Assembly (NCBI GenBank): GCA_017618015.1
Contig: JAFZVC010000065.1
Coordinates: 62,001-126,000, forward strand
Reading direction: 5' to 3'
Length of the DNA stretch: 64,000 bases
From: Spirochaetaceae bacterium
GTDB lineage: Bacteria > Spirochaetota > Spirochaetia > Treponematales > Treponemataceae
In this document: positions 51,244 through 60,341 of the stretch, piece by piece
How the letters are laid out: every line of letters starts with the position of its first letter
How positions within the stretch are numbered: the stretch's first letter is position 1
The notes under the pieces: model-generated
Databases searched by the model: none
The model's input: only the letters and a program-made list of their open reading frames with translations
What the model was told of the DNA's origin: nothing
Made by a program: the position numbers and the translations under genes

Positions 51244-51269
51244 ATTTTATCAGAAACAGGTGATAAAAT
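51244..51269. promoter_or_regulatory. palindromic divergent promoter region
   Basis: ATTTTATCA (51244-51252) and TGATAAAAT (51261-51269) are perfect arms around 8 bases. Each strand reads TGATAAAAT, an extended -10, so one palindrome may serve both the phosphoesterase and the EEP gene, or be an operator. Confidence 0.6.
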
Positions 51270-51333
51270 GGATACATATTTTTTGCAAACCAAGAAATAT
51301 TTGCAATAAAACTTACTACAATAGAGGTTACAA

Positions 51334-52425
51334 ATGAAAAAGCCAGTTAAAGCACTCATTATCATTGCATCAGTAATCGTAGGCCTTGCATTGCTAGTAC
51401 TGCTCTTCTTCGGATTCCTTACAATAACGGAATACTATCCTAAGACGACAGAACCAGCTATCACAGGCAAACCGGAGTCAGGTTCAACATCTGCGGTTCA
51501 GTTCAAACAAGGCGGAGAATACACAATCGTCACTTGGAACATAGGATATGCTGGTCTTGGAAAAGACGAGGATTTCTTTATGGACGGCGGAAAGAAAATC
51601 GAGCCGGACTCAAAAGAGATAACAGAGAAATATCTTGCCGGAATAACAGATTCACTTAAAAAGATTCCTGCTGATATCTACTTCATTCAGGAAATCGATG
51701 AGAAATCACAGCGTTCATACAAGATAAATCAGCTTGCAGCGCTTTCTGACGCGCTCAAAATGAACTACTCGTTCGCATACAACTACAAGTGTATTTTCGT
51801 ACCGATTCCGTTCCCACCGATAGGACCAGTTGCGAGCGGTGTCGCCATTTACACAGGCAACGAGCAGAACAATGCCGTACGTGAGCCGCTTCCTGTTCCG
51901 TTCTCATGGCCGTCAAGGACAGCTAACCTTAAGCGCTGTATGCTCGTATCGCGCATTCCGCTTGCCAATTCCGACAAAGAGCTTGTCCTCGTAGACTTCC
52001 ATCTTGAGGCGTTCGATGAAGGCGAAGGCAAAATCGAGCAGACAAAGATTCTTATGAACTACGTTAAAGCCGAATACGACAAAGGCAACTACGTAATCGC
52101 CGGTGGTGACTGGAACCAGACATTCCCGGAAACAGGCTCAAAGAAATATCCAGCGATCTGGCCGGACGGATGGCAGCCTGGTATTCTTGACGGTTCGGCT
52201 ATTCCTGCAGGTTGGACAATCGCAGCTGACGACACGAACCCGACATGCCGCAGCGTTGAGTTCCCGTACAACGATGAAAGAGCAGCAAAACGCGAATGGC
52301 AGTATTACGTTATCGACGGATTCCTGCTTTCTCCGAACATCGAGAAAAAAGCAGTCAACACAATCGACCTGAACTTCGAGAACGCTGACCACAACCCGGT
52401 AAAATTGTCGTTCACATTGAAATAA
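51334..52425 (+). CDS. membrane-anchored endonuclease/exonuclease/phosphatase family protein
   Basis: A 363-residue EEP-fold hydrolase. A single N-terminal membrane helix (8-32) anchors it, with the catalytic domain outside the cytoplasmic membrane. Motifs: VTWNIGYAG (metal Asn), FIQEIDEKS (metal Glu), VDFHLEAF (His), GGDWNQTF (Asp, Asn) and the terminal NADHNPV (Asp-His). Substrates may be sphingomyelin-like lipids, inositol phosphates or nucleic acid; the sequence does not decide. AGAGG lies 8 bases before the ATG. Confidence 0.92.
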   Translation: MKKPVKALIIIASVIVGLALLVLLFFGFLTITEYYPKTTEPAITGKPESGSTSAVQFKQGGEYTIVTWNIGYAGLGKDEDFFMDGGKKIEPDSKEITEKYLAGITDSLKKIPADIYFIQEIDEKSQRSYKINQLAALSDALKMNYSFAYNYKCIFVPIPFPPIGPVASGVAIYTGNEQNNAVREPLPVPFSWPSRTANLKRCMLVSRIPLANSDKELVLVDFHLEAFDEGEGKIEQTKILMNYVKAEYDKGNYVIAGGDWNQTFPETGSKKYPAIWPDGWQPGILDGSAIPAGWTIAADDTNPTCRSVEFPYNDERAAKREWQYYVIDGFLLSPNIEKKAVNTIDLNFENADHNPVKLSFTLK

Positions 52426-52435
52426 TTTAACCAGA

Positions 52436-52541
52436 GGGGGGCCCGGCAGCAAGCTGCCGTCGGGCTTGCCGGGGCTACGCGCTAGCCGCGCTTCGTTCTC
52501 GCAAGCGAGAACGGCTTCGCCGCCCCTATAATCCCTCCCCC
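52436..52541. repeat. family 2 mosaic repeat, copy 3
   Basis: Reversed relative to copy 1. GGCAGC/GCTGCC, GGCTTGCCGGGGCTACGCGC, CGTTCTCGC/GCGAGAACG and CTTCGCCGCCCCTATAATCC follow in the same block order. This fills most of the 170 bases between the EEP and peptidase genes. Confidence 0.75.
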
Positions 52542-52595
52542 AAGGGTCGGGGTTCGCAACATCTCATACACTAATAAATTGATGGAGTTAAAAAC

Positions 52596-54350
52596 ATGAA
52601 AATCGGATTATCATCTTCAGAATTAAAAAAGCGCACGAGCAAAGACTACCTTTCAACAAAAATAATGCTCAAAAAGGACGCGCCGGAATACACAAACCTT
52701 GCTGACGGCGACAAAGCCGCTCTCAAACATCTTGTAAAAGCCGCGGTAATTCTTGAGGAAGTTTACTTAAAAATGGATGATGCGCGGAACATTCCTTTCC
52801 GCGATTACCTTAAAGCCGAAATAAAGAAAAGCAACGCCGATGCAAAGCTTGCGATGAAGCTTTTCAAGGCGCAAAAAGGCATAAATGCAGTCGATATGAA
52901 CGCGGACAAATTCTCGCTTTTAAGGGGCGCAAAGGAACTGCCCGGAAAAGGCTTGTATCCCGCTGATCTTACAAAAGAAGAATTCCACGCGATTCTTAAA
53001 ACGATGCTCGCAGAAGGCAAAAAAGAAGAAGTCGCGAAGATACTAAACCAGCGTTCCGTCATTGTGCGGGACGGCAAGGCTCTTAAGGCACTTGACTACA
53101 CGGAAGCGTTCAAAAAGGAATTCCGTCTTGCCGCGCGTCATATTTTGCAAGCCGCCGAAACCTCGACGAACAAAGACTTCAACGAGTTTTTGCAGCTTCA
53201 GGCAAAGGCTCTCACCGTCTGTGACCCGATGGCGGACGCTTACGCCGACAAAAAGTGGGCTTCTCTTCAGGACACGCCTCTTGAGTTCACGATAACGCGC
53301 GAAAACTACGAAGACGAAATGACCGAAACAGTCTACGAGAACGAAGAGCTTTCCGCGCTTCTCAAAAAGAACGGGATTGAAGCAGTCTCAAAAGATATGC
53401 TCGGCTTCCGTGTCGGCATTGTAAACAAAGAAGGCACAGATAAGCTTCTTGAAATAAAGAAATATCTTCCTGAACTCGCGAAAAACATGCCTTATGCCGA
53501 CAAATACAAGCAGAACATCACTGTAGCGGGTGCCGCACAAGACAAGGGTGATGCAGGCGGTTCCGGTTCGGACGACATTAAGCAGAATATGGTTGACGTT
53601 GACATAGTTACCGTAAAAGGCGATGTCGGCGCATACAGGGCTGGAATAACGCTCGCGGAAAACCTTCCGAACTACGATAAGCTTTCAATCAAGATCGGCG
53701 GCGGCAGGCGAAACGTCTACCACCGACAGATTCGCGCCGTCTCCGACAGAAAATGGCTTCAAAAACTTCTCGATGCCACGCTCGACAAGAACCTGCATCA
53801 GTTCTTCGAGAACGAGGCTAACCATTGGTTCACTATCGGTCACGAGAACGGACATTCGCTCGGTCCGAACTCTGGTACAGAAGTGCTCGGAAAGTACAAG
53901 AGCATTATCGAAGAAAACAAAGCAGACATGATTTCAATGGCGATGATTGACAAGCTCGTGGAGCTTGGAATGTACACCGAACTCCAGAAAAAGCAGATAA
54001 TCACGATTTTTGCGGTTGACTGTGTGCTTAAGGCAAAGCCAAACTTGAGCCAGGCGCACAGAGTTCGGACCGTCATGCAGCTTTATCACTTCTTGAAGAC
54101 AGGCGCGTTCACCATAAAGAACGGCGTAATTACAATCAATTATGAAAAGGTTGTTCCTGCCGCCGCCGAAATGCTCAAAAAAATCATCGAGGTACAGATT
54201 TCAGGCAGCTTCGAGAAAGGCGAACAATACGTGCTTGAAAACTTTATCTGGTCGGACGAGATTGAAAAGCTCGCCGCGAAGATGCGCAAGGTGAATAAGA
54301 CGCTTAACGGCACGGTGAAAGAAGAGCTTGCGAACTGGTTGGCAAGATAG
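52596..54350 (+). CDS. M49-like (dipeptidyl peptidase III-related) zinc peptidase
   Basis: A 584-residue cytoplasmic protein without signal peptide. The zinc motif HENGH is at about residues 416-420 (IGHENGHSLGP) and the second ligand block is EENKAD near 439, comparable to HELLGH and EECRAE of dipeptidyl peptidase III but with the five-residue HEXXH spacing of the bacterial branch. The N-terminal half is mainly helical and Lys-rich. It should trim peptides. GGAG is 8 bases before the ATG. The following small gene begins 18 bases after its stop. Confidence 0.85.
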   Translation: MKIGLSSSELKKRTSKDYLSTKIMLKKDAPEYTNLADGDKAALKHLVKAAVILEEVYLKMDDARNIPFRDYLKAEIKKSNADAKLAMKLFKAQKGINAVDMNADKFSLLRGAKELPGKGLYPADLTKEEFHAILKTMLAEGKKEEVAKILNQRSVIVRDGKALKALDYTEAFKKEFRLAARHILQAAETSTNKDFNEFLQLQAKALTVCDPMADAYADKKWASLQDTPLEFTITRENYEDEMTETVYENEELSALLKKNGIEAVSKDMLGFRVGIVNKEGTDKLLEIKKYLPELAKNMPYADKYKQNITVAGAAQDKGDAGGSGSDDIKQNMVDVDIVTVKGDVGAYRAGITLAENLPNYDKLSIKIGGGRRNVYHRQIRAVSDRKWLQKLLDATLDKNLHQFFENEANHWFTIGHENGHSLGPNSGTEVLGKYKSIIEENKADMISMAMIDKLVELGMYTELQKKQIITIFAVDCVLKAKPNLSQAHRVRTVMQLYHFLKTGAFTIKNGVITINYEKVVPAAAEMLKKIIEVQISGSFEKGEQYVLENFIWSDEIEKLAAKMRKVNKTLNGTVKEELANWLAR

Positions 54351-54368
54351 TTTTAGACGGACGTTTCT

Positions 54369-54836
54369 ATGTCACTTACACCGCTACAAAGCCAAATCCA
54401 AGCAACCTTAAAAAGCATAGGCGAGCGCACCCGCTTTTCAGAAGCTATTCTCGCAAAAAAAATCCGCGAGCAGTGCAAAATTGAAGGCAAGAAAAAAGCG
54501 GGAATCGCGCTCTTGGATTTGGAAAAAGCCGCGTCTTTCCTTGAAGAGACAGAAAACATACATTTCTCTTTTATGCTGAACAGCGCGAACGACCTTCTTG
54601 TAGAAAAGACGGAAACGTCCCGGCTACTTGAAGGCGAAGCGCGGCAGCGGCGGCTCAAAAGCGAAAAATCGATGAGTCTTTTCACAAATTCAGATTTAGA
54701 CGCGGACAGCGGCAAAAAAAGCGACAGGCAAGATATGCGGTCGAATCACACGAACCGCACATCGCGAAACGCCCGCCCGGCACGCACGGAAAGAAAATCG
54801 CTCAACATCAACTCGAACTTCGAAGACTGGGAGTAA
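54369..54836 (+). CDS. hypothetical protein, highly charged
   Basis: A 155-residue protein I do not recognise. Residues 1-60 can form two helices ('RFSEAILAKKIREQCKIEGKKKAGIALLDLEKAASFLEE'). From residue 85 onward it is rich in Arg, Lys, Ser and Asn and probably disordered. No signal peptide. It follows the peptidase gene by 18 bases without a clear ribosome site, so it may be translationally coupled. A nucleic-acid-binding role is conceivable only from its charge. Confidence 0.65.
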   Translation: MSLTPLQSQIQATLKSIGERTRFSEAILAKKIREQCKIEGKKKAGIALLDLEKAASFLEETENIHFSFMLNSANDLLVEKTETSRLLEGEARQRRLKSEKSMSLFTNSDLDADSGKKSDRQDMRSNHTNRTSRNARPARTERKSLNINSNFEDWE

Positions 54837-54862
54837 CCGCCCACAGCCGCGCCTACCCACCC

Positions 54863-55357
54863 CTACTCTTCACACAGCGCGTTTTCCAGCATCAGATGCA
54901 TCTCTTCAAAATCGTCCTCTGTGATGCAAAAACGCTCCATGTCTACATGCCCTTGCGTAAACCGCACGCCTTCAGCCTCGAGTTTTTCCTGCTGAACGAG
55001 AGGCCCGCCGAACGAGAAACTGCCTGAACAAAAGCCTTTTGCGTTAACTACGCGGTGGCACGGCGTAAAACTGTTGTCTGGATTTTTGTGAAGTGTGTTG
55101 CCAACATACCGGCGCAAGTTGCGGTTTCCTGCAAGGGCAGCGATTTGCGAATACGTTGCGACTTTTCCGCGCGGAATGCAGCGGACGGCGGCGTATATTC
55201 TTTCTGCGAGCGGAGAGGGGGTAGCGGACAAGACCGGAGCTCGCCGGACTTCTGTACGGCGAGCGAGGACTTGGGAGCGAGGGGGAGACTGGCTCGAAAC
55301 TTCGCACTTCGTGCTCGTTGCGGAATTCCCCCCTGCTCCATTATATTTAGATTCCAA
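54863..55357 (-). CDS. methylated-DNA cysteine S-methyltransferase (Ogt/MGMT C-terminal domain only)
   Basis: A single-domain DNA repair alkyltransferase. The active-site motif is PCHRVV (Cys about residue 102), so it is not the catalytically dead PWHR-type ATL. The helix-turn-helix '[18 protein letters not shown]' and Arg finger region precede it. The usual ribonuclease-like N-terminal domain of Ogt is absent. The open frame starts with TTG at 55357 inside the end of thrS, but its first 45 residues are coded by a family 3 repeat. A TTG at 55231, just before the conserved domain, is an alternative start. The true start is uncertain. Confidence 0.85.
   Translation of the reverse strand: MESKYNGAGGNSATSTKCEVSSQSPPRSQVLARRTEVRRAPVLSATPSPLAERIYAAVRCIPRGKVATYSQIAALAGNRNLRRYVGNTLHKNPDNSFTPCHRVVNAKGFCSGSFSFGGPLVQQEKLEAEGVRFTQGHVDMERFCITEDDFEEMHLMLENALCEE
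55279..55338. repeat. family 3 palindromic repeat, copy 2
   Basis: AGGGGGAG...GGAATTCCCCCCT with an inner GCACTTCGTGC hairpin; aligned along its whole length with 2106-2165. It lies in the 5' part of the alkyltransferase frame. Confidence 0.7.
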
Positions 55358-57086
55358 CGAAGTGCGTATCTACTTTTTCTTTTATGTACGCGATGAAATC
55401 TTCAACCTTCATTACCTGCTGCGGACGACCGTCACGGAAGCGAACCGCGACAGTTCCTTCGGACTTCTCCTTCTCGCCCACGACAAGCATGTACGGAATC
55501 TTCTGAAGCTGAGCCGCCTTGATTTTTCCCTTCATGTTGTCGGAACCAAGGTCTGCCGCCGCGCGGTAGCCCGCGTCAATCAGCTTGCCCATAACTTCTT
55601 CGGCGTAATCGTTGAAAGCCGGTGAAACAGGAATCATCGCAACCTGCTGGAACGCAAGCCATGCAGGGAAGTTGCCAGCGAAGTTTTCGATAAGGATTCC
55701 CAGGAACCGCTCGAACGAACCGAGTACCGCGCGGTGAAGCATTATCGGGTGATGCTTCTGGTTGTCCGCGCCGATGTATGTCGCATCAAGACGCTCCGCT
55801 GATGGCAGCTGATAGTCTACCTGAATCGTACCGCACTGCCATTCGCGTCCAAGGCAGTCGAAAAGCTTGAACTCAAGCTTAGGACCGTAGAACGCACCCT
55901 CGCCCGGCTGAATCTCGTACTCAAGACCCGCCTCGTGGCAAGCGTCAGAAAGCTGCTTCTCAGCGCGCTCCCAAGTAGCCAAATCGCCAACGTGGTCCTC
56001 CGGCATCGTTGAAAACTTAACGACGAGCTTGTCAAAACCAAAGTCGTGATAAACGTTCTTCAAAAGCTTGCAGAACTTAGCGACCTCCGGCCCAAGCTGA
56101 TCTTCCGTACAGAAAATATGCGCGTCATCCTGCACGAAACCGCGGATACGCATAATTCCGTGCAAAGTTCCGCTTGGCTCGTTGCGGACATCGTTTCCGA
56201 ACTCGGCAAGACGCATAGGCAGGTCTTTGTATGAGCGAAGGCGGCTCTTGAAAATCTCAATCGCGCCAGGGCAGTTCATCGGCTTGATGGCGAACGTGCG
56301 CTTCTCGCTCTCTGTGATGAACATCAGCTCCTTGTAGTGACCCCAGTGACCGGAACGCTCCCACAAAGTGCGCGGCATAATAGCAGGCGTGTTGACCTCT
56401 TTGTAGCCGTCGCGCAGAATCATCTTCCGCATGTAGTCCTTCATCACGTTGTAGATTGTCCATCCGTTCGGATGCCAGAAAATCTGACCCGGATCCTCAG
56501 GATCAAGGTGGAACAAGTCCATCTCCTGACCAATCTTGCGGTGATCGCGCTTCTCTGCCTCCGCAAGCATGTTAAGGTAATCCTTAAGCTGCTGAGGCTT
56601 CTCCCATGCAGTACCGTAGATACGTGTAAGCATAGGACGATTTATATCTCCGCGCCAGTATGCGCCGGCAATCTTCATAAGCTTGAAAGCCTGAGAATTG
56701 ATTTCCTTTGTGTTCGCAACGTGCGGACCGCGGCACAAATCAAGATAACCGTCCTGCTCATAGGTGGTTATTGTCTCGCCATCGGGCATGTCGTTAATCA
56801 GCTCAATCTTGTAGGGCTGATCCTTGAAAAGGCTCAGGGCTTCTTCTTTTGATACTTCCTTGCGGATGAAATCGTGATTTCCGCTTACAATGCGGCGCAT
56901 CTCTTTCTCAATCTCTGCAAGATCATCTTCCTTGATCGGGCGTGAGAGGTCAAAGTCATAATAGAAACCGGTGTCAATGCTCGGTCCTATAGCGATTTTG
57001 CTGCCCGGAAACAGTTTAAGAACTGCTTCTGCCATGACATGAGCCGTACTATGTCGTACGATGCTCAATCTTTCATTGTTTTCCAT
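55347..57086 (-). CDS. thrS: threonyl-tRNA synthetase without TGS domain
   Basis: A 579-residue class II synthetase that loads threonine on tRNA. It starts directly with the editing domain ([10 protein letters not shown], the first pair of editing His residues; further on the second part with CRGPHV) and lacks the usual 60-residue N-terminal TGS domain. The catalytic core has motif 2 ([21 protein letters not shown]), the zinc ligands in '[12 protein letters not shown]', and the anticodon domain at 480-579. AAGGA lies 7 bases before the ATG and the promoter is good, so the short start is real. Its stop lies inside the alkyltransferase frame. Confidence 0.97.
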   Translation of the reverse strand: MENNERLSIVRHSTAHVMAEAVLKLFPGSKIAIGPSIDTGFYYDFDLSRPIKEDDLAEIEKEMRRIVSGNHDFIRKEVSKEEALSLFKDQPYKIELINDMPDGETITTYEQDGYLDLCRGPHVANTKEINSQAFKLMKIAGAYWRGDINRPMLTRIYGTAWEKPQQLKDYLNMLAEAEKRDHRKIGQEMDLFHLDPEDPGQIFWHPNGWTIYNVMKDYMRKMILRDGYKEVNTPAIMPRTLWERSGHWGHYKELMFITESEKRTFAIKPMNCPGAIEIFKSRLRSYKDLPMRLAEFGNDVRNEPSGTLHGIMRIRGFVQDDAHIFCTEDQLGPEVAKFCKLLKNVYHDFGFDKLVVKFSTMPEDHVGDLATWERAEKQLSDACHEAGLEYEIQPGEGAFYGPKLEFKLFDCLGREWQCGTIQVDYQLPSAERLDATYIGADNQKHHPIMLHRAVLGSFERFLGILIENFAGNFPAWLAFQQVAMIPVSPAFNDYAEEVMGKLIDAGYRAAADLGSDNMKGKIKAAQLQKIPYMLVVGEKEKSEGTVAVRFRDGRPQQVMKVEDFIAYIKEKVDTHFVGI

Positions 57087-57139
57087 GATGCATTCCTTCT
57101 ACTCGCAGTTACATCCTGCGGCAATAGTTTAATGCGGTA

Positions 57140-57168
57140 AGTATAGACGTAAGCAGATTTTTTTTCAA
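57140..57168 (-). promoter_or_regulatory. promoter of thrS
   Basis: TTGAAA (57168-57163), 17-base spacer, TATACT (57145-57140). The leader of about 47 bases is too short for a T-box. Confidence 0.8.
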
Positions 57169-57184
57169 TCGGAACGGGGGAGGG

Positions 57185-57315
57185 AGAATTACAGGAGGGC
57201 GGAGCACCGCCCTACGCCTCAAAGCAAGTCGCTACACGAATCGCCTCTGCAAGCAGAGCCGATTCTCTCCGCTTTGTTGCTTTTCGTCTACCCCCCCTGC
57301 GGGGTACATACTCGT
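57185..57315. repeat. cluster of GC-rich inverted repeats
   Basis: GGGCGG.GCACCGCCC, GAATCG.CTCTGC/GCAGAG.CGATTC and ACCCCCCCTGCGGGGT hairpins. It occupies most of the 354-base gap 57087-57440; apart from two promoters I see no gene there. Confidence 0.6.
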
Positions 57316-57372
57316 CTTTCAACCCCGCAACGCCCCAGATGGAATATCAAAATTTACGCTGCCTTAGCGTGG

Positions 57373-57402
57373 TTTACATTTATTATTTTGTAAGATTATA
57401 AT
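57373..57402 (+). promoter_or_regulatory. promoter of coiled-coil protein gene
   Basis: TTTACA (57373-57378), 18-base spacer, TATAAT (57397-57402). Confidence 0.65.
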
Positions 57403-57440
57403 TAAAGTCTGAACATACTTGTAATTAAGGGGAATCCTAA

Positions 57441-58145
57441 ATGAAAAAAAGCCTGTGTGCATTATTCATTTTTCAATTTATTAGTATATTCTCTCTTTAT
57501 GCCGCTCCAAATACAGCTACTGCCGAAAGATATATGACTTCTGCAAATGAACAGTATGGTCTTGAAAACTTTTCCAAGGCATATACATACATGAATTATG
57601 TTCTAGAACAATACGATGAAAAGACAGTAACGCTTCAGGTAAAATGTCTGGCGGAACTTATCTATTATGATTATCTGGATGATATTGGGAATAAAAAGGA
57701 TCTTGCCGCTTTCAAAGAATATCAGGACAGCGTGAACGATTTTCCATACATTGTTAGTGACCGTATCCAGAAAAAACTTGATACCTTGGTTCCCGTATTT
57801 ATAAAGATAGAAGAGGAAGAGCAGAAAAAGAAAGCACAGGTTGCTCAGACAGTCCAACAACAGCAGACTGCAACACAGCGCATACAACAAGCAACGACAA
57901 CACAGAGCACCACAGAAATAAGAGCTACAATCCAAGCTTCTAACGATGAGCTCTCAAGGAAGTTAGAAAATCTTGAACAGCTTATCATTCAACTGAAGAG
58001 CATCATACAAGATGACGGATATTATGGCATCAAACCAGAAGATATAGAGCTTTTACGAAAACTATACAGTTTGTCAGAAACAAACCAAAATGCTGTCAAA
58101 TCCCTGCTTGATATCCTTTACGAGCAGGAACAAAACTCAAAATAA
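57441..58145 (+). CDS. exported TPR-like / coiled-coil hypothetical protein
   Basis: A 234-residue periplasmic protein. The signal peptide ends with SLYAAPN. Residues 30-65 look like one or two TPR helices ('MTSANEQYGLENFSKAYTYMNYVLEQY'). The middle (135-170) is rich in Gln and Thr and the last third is a coiled coil ('NDELSRKLENLEQLIIQLKSII'). It is lower in GC than its neighbours. AGGGGAA lies 7 bases before the ATG. I do not recognise a family; a cell-envelope or motility accessory role would be a guess. Confidence 0.75.
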   Translation: MKKSLCALFIFQFISIFSLYAAPNTATAERYMTSANEQYGLENFSKAYTYMNYVLEQYDEKTVTLQVKCLAELIYYDYLDDIGNKKDLAAFKEYQDSVNDFPYIVSDRIQKKLDTLVPVFIKIEEEEQKKKAQVAQTVQQQQTATQRIQQATTTQSTTEIRATIQASNDELSRKLENLEQLIIQLKSIIQDDGYYGIKPEDIELLRKLYSLSETNQNAVKSLLDILYEQEQNSK

Positions 58146-58167
58146 CCATTTATTCCGCAAGCAATAG

Positions 58168-58188
58168 TTTTATGCTGTCATCCGATTT
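58168..58188. repeat. 21-bp direct repeat, left copy
   Basis: TTTTATGCTGTCATCC and five more bases, one mismatch to 58908-58928. The right copy covers the start of the HepT-like gene; this one lies just outside the DUF2442 gene. Confidence 0.7.
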
Positions 58189-58209
58189 GTTTCTTGATTT
58201 TTAAAATTG

Positions 58210-58485
58210 TTATGCGCTCTCATTCAAAACTTTTATGGAACAATCCTTTATGAATTCTGGCGCAAAATCCAAACCATTTGACCAAGATACCGTATGATTT
58301 TTGATACAGAAATCCTTAAAAAGTGAAATATCTTTCAAAGAAGAAATAATCGGTCGGGAATCCGAAAGAATCGTTTTTTCAAAATCTGCGATATGAGAAC
58401 TTCCATCATTAAAAGCTACCACAAGCTTATAATCTTCATAATATTTGGCAGATTCAACATGTAGCAGGGAAGATTTATCTTGCAT
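58210..58485 (-). CDS. DUF2442 domain protein
   Basis: A 91-residue protein of the DUF2442 (NE0471 N-terminal-like) group, recognisable by 'VESAKYYEDYKLVVAFNDGSSHIADFE' and a final 'WSNGLDFAPEFI'. Such proteins often sit beside toxin-antitoxin genes and some have an HTH part; this one is the short form without it. Its ATG overlaps the stop of the HepT-like gene by one base, so the three genes form one operon. Confidence 0.85.
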   Translation of the reverse strand: MQDKSSLLHVESAKYYEDYKLVVAFNDGSSHIADFEKTILSDSRPIISSLKDISLFKDFCIKNHTVSWSNGLDFAPEFIKDCSIKVLNESA

Positions 58486-58925
58486 TACATCAACTCAACA
58501 TACCTGGTTATAGCAGCTTTTACAGTCTGCCAAAAATCCAGCAATCCTATGAATAGATGTGAACATTTTTCCCATTTAATTGTATAACCGTAAGTATGAC
58601 GAAAAAAGTGTCTAAATCCCATATACTCTGTAAGCAACAATCGTAAATCTGATGGCAAAAAATCAGGCTGTGCGAACATACAATCAACAAGATTCCTATG
58701 CCATTGAGGGGATGTTTTAAAATCAAAATTCAAAGACTTTCCAAGCAGAACGAAAATGTTTTCTATCCCGTTATAAAACGAGTGTAATATACCTCCGACA
58801 GCAGTTATTTCAATAAAATCAGGTTCTCTGTTTTTACAGAGCGAAAGAAGAGGCTTGGATTTATCTATCAATTCATCAATCTGAGATATCTCATAACTGA
58901 CTTTTGTTTTTATGCTGTCATCCAA
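58485..58925 (-). CDS. HepT-like toxin (RX4HXY RNase-fold protein)
   Basis: A 146-residue all-helical protein of the HepT/DUF86 type. The toxin motif RX4HXY is present as RHFFRHTY (about residues 109-116). In type VII systems HepT is an RNase whose Tyr is AMPylated by the MNT partner. The gene starts 8 bases inside the end of the MNT gene. Length and motif fit the family; the sequence is of the longer HepT-like subgroup. Confidence 0.85.
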   Translation of the reverse strand: MDDSIKTKVSYEISQIDELIDKSKPLLSLCKNREPDFIEITAVGGILHSFYNGIENIFVLLGKSLNFDFKTSPQWHRNLVDCMFAQPDFLPSDLRLLLTEYMGFRHFFRHTYGYTIKWEKCSHLFIGLLDFWQTVKAAITRYVELM

Positions 58926-58928
58926 TTT
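58908..58928. repeat. 21-bp direct repeat, right copy
   Basis: Second copy of the repeat at 58168-58188, spanning the overlap of the MNT and HepT-like genes. The two copies are 740 bp apart in the same orientation. Confidence 0.7.
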
Positions 58929-59193
58929 TTCGTAATTCTCCTAAACTTTGCAGAAGAGCGAAAAACTGTGGCTTTTCGTCAAAATCGACCAAATCTACTG
59001 TTTTTCCAGTGGCATCCTCAAGCATTGAATGTGTGGCAAAAAACTTCTGAGGAGGAAGACCTTTTATTCCAATATCGATATCTGAATACTCATCAGGATT
59101 TCCGTTGACATAAGAACCAAAAATATAGCTTTCTGTACAGCCCATTGATGCAAGCACATCTGAAATTTTCATGGTAATGTCATTGGTCAGCAT
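58918..59193 (-). CDS. mntA: MNT-type nucleotidyltransferase antitoxin
   Basis: A 91-residue minimal nucleotidyltransferase. The catalytic motif GSYVNGNPDEYSDIDIGI matches GSX10DXD (residues about 26-42), and a third Asp is in TVDLVDFDE. It should neutralise the HepT-like toxin by adding AMP to its Tyr. GGAGG lies 7 bases before the ATG at 59193. With the HepT-like and DUF2442 genes it forms a compact three-gene operon of lower GC content than the surroundings, as expected of a mobile defence or stability locus. Confidence 0.9.
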   Translation of the reverse strand: MLTNDITMKISDVLASMGCTESYIFGSYVNGNPDEYSDIDIGIKGLPPQKFFATHSMLEDATGKTVDLVDFDEKPQFFALLQSLGELRKIG

Positions 59194-59303
59194 ATTTCTT
59201 CCTCCTGTCTATAATATACCATATTTTCACAAATTGTGTTTAAATTGTGGAACATAGGATTATTTACGACCCCAAAATTCCGTCGCTCCCCCAGCCCTCT
59301 CCC

Positions 59304-60341
59304 TCATTTCGGTTCGGCGCACTCGTAGATGACAAGGTTTCCGTCCACAAGCTCCACGCCGGCGCAGTGATTATACCTGCTTCCAAGCTTCGCGAACGGC
59401 TCCTCACTACGCTTAATTTCCGCGCCGTCCCAATAAAGCAGATACAGCTTATCCCCTTTTACGCCGACATAATACGTCTCGCCATTCCACTTGAAAGAGC
59501 CGCTTACGTAACCGATGCCATCAATCACTAACTCGTGCCACTTGGCATAGTCAGCCCAATTGCTGTCATCAGCAACGTACGCATAGACGGAGCTAACCCT
59601 TTGATCCTCGTACAAAAACACGGTGTTGTTCTCCGCATCAAGATAATGAATCGTACGCTCCATATTAAAACCACCCGGATTCGCTTTCACCTCGTCCGTC
59701 ACCTCAAAATTCTCGTCAAACAGCGTGATACAATACGAGTCCGGATCGTTCCATTTTTTTGCCCCGACCGAGAAATAAAAGCCGTTTTCAAAGCCACCCG
59801 CTGCCAGACAATATTTGTCGTAGTAATAAATCACAAAAATCTCATGCGGGATATTTTTCTCCACAAGCATGACATAGCCCAAATTGTCATCAGACACCAT
59901 AAAATAGTCGTCATCAGCCTCATCCACATTATGAATATGAGTTGGAGGCGGAAAATAAACACCCCACACAGATTCTTCAGTCACCAAGTCCAAAGCTTCA
60001 AGCATCTCCGTCCTGCCGATTGCACGGACAAGATATTTACTGTCATCGGTTATCGTAAAATCGTTGACAATTTCAGTTTCAAAATCATCGGACGTAAACT
60101 CATGCTCCGAGCCATCGGGATACTGCAGCATGATTCCGCAACTAGTCCAAGTCTCCCAAGAAAAGCCTTTGTATCCGTTCGCGAAAGGCTTGAAAACATA
60201 CCAGTTCGATTCTTTTACAGTAACAGATTTCAGCCCCATAACAGGCTCAAAAGCACGGTCGGTCGTTTCCAGCGAATACGCGGGAAAAAACAGCGAAACA
60301 CCGACAACCAGAAAAAACAGTTTTTTGTTCAAGACACTCAT
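59304..60341 (-). CDS. exported hypothetical protein
   Basis: A 345-residue protein with a signal peptide ending PAYSLE. The rest is acidic with regular short beta strands and many Trp and Tyr ('YFMVSDDNLGYVMLVEK', 'NGFYFSVGAKKWNDPDS', 'TVFLYEDQRVSSVYAYV'), suggesting a beta-propeller or sandwich in the periplasm or on the surface. I recognise no family. No ribosome site is clear before the ATG. It is monocistronic. Confidence 0.75.
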   Translation of the reverse strand: MSVLNKKLFFLVVGVSLFFPAYSLETTDRAFEPVMGLKSVTVKESNWYVFKPFANGYKGFSWETWTSCGIMLQYPDGSEHEFTSDDFETEIVNDFTITDDSKYLVRAIGRTEMLEALDLVTEESVWGVYFPPPTHIHNVDEADDDYFMVSDDNLGYVMLVEKNIPHEIFVIYYYDKYCLAAGGFENGFYFSVGAKKWNDPDSYCITLFDENFEVTDEVKANPGGFNMERTIHYLDAENNTVFLYEDQRVSSVYAYVADDSNWADYAKWHELVIDGIGYVSGSFKWNGETYYVGVKGDKLYLLYWDGAEIKRSEEPFAKLGSRYNHCAGVELVDGNLVIYECAEPK

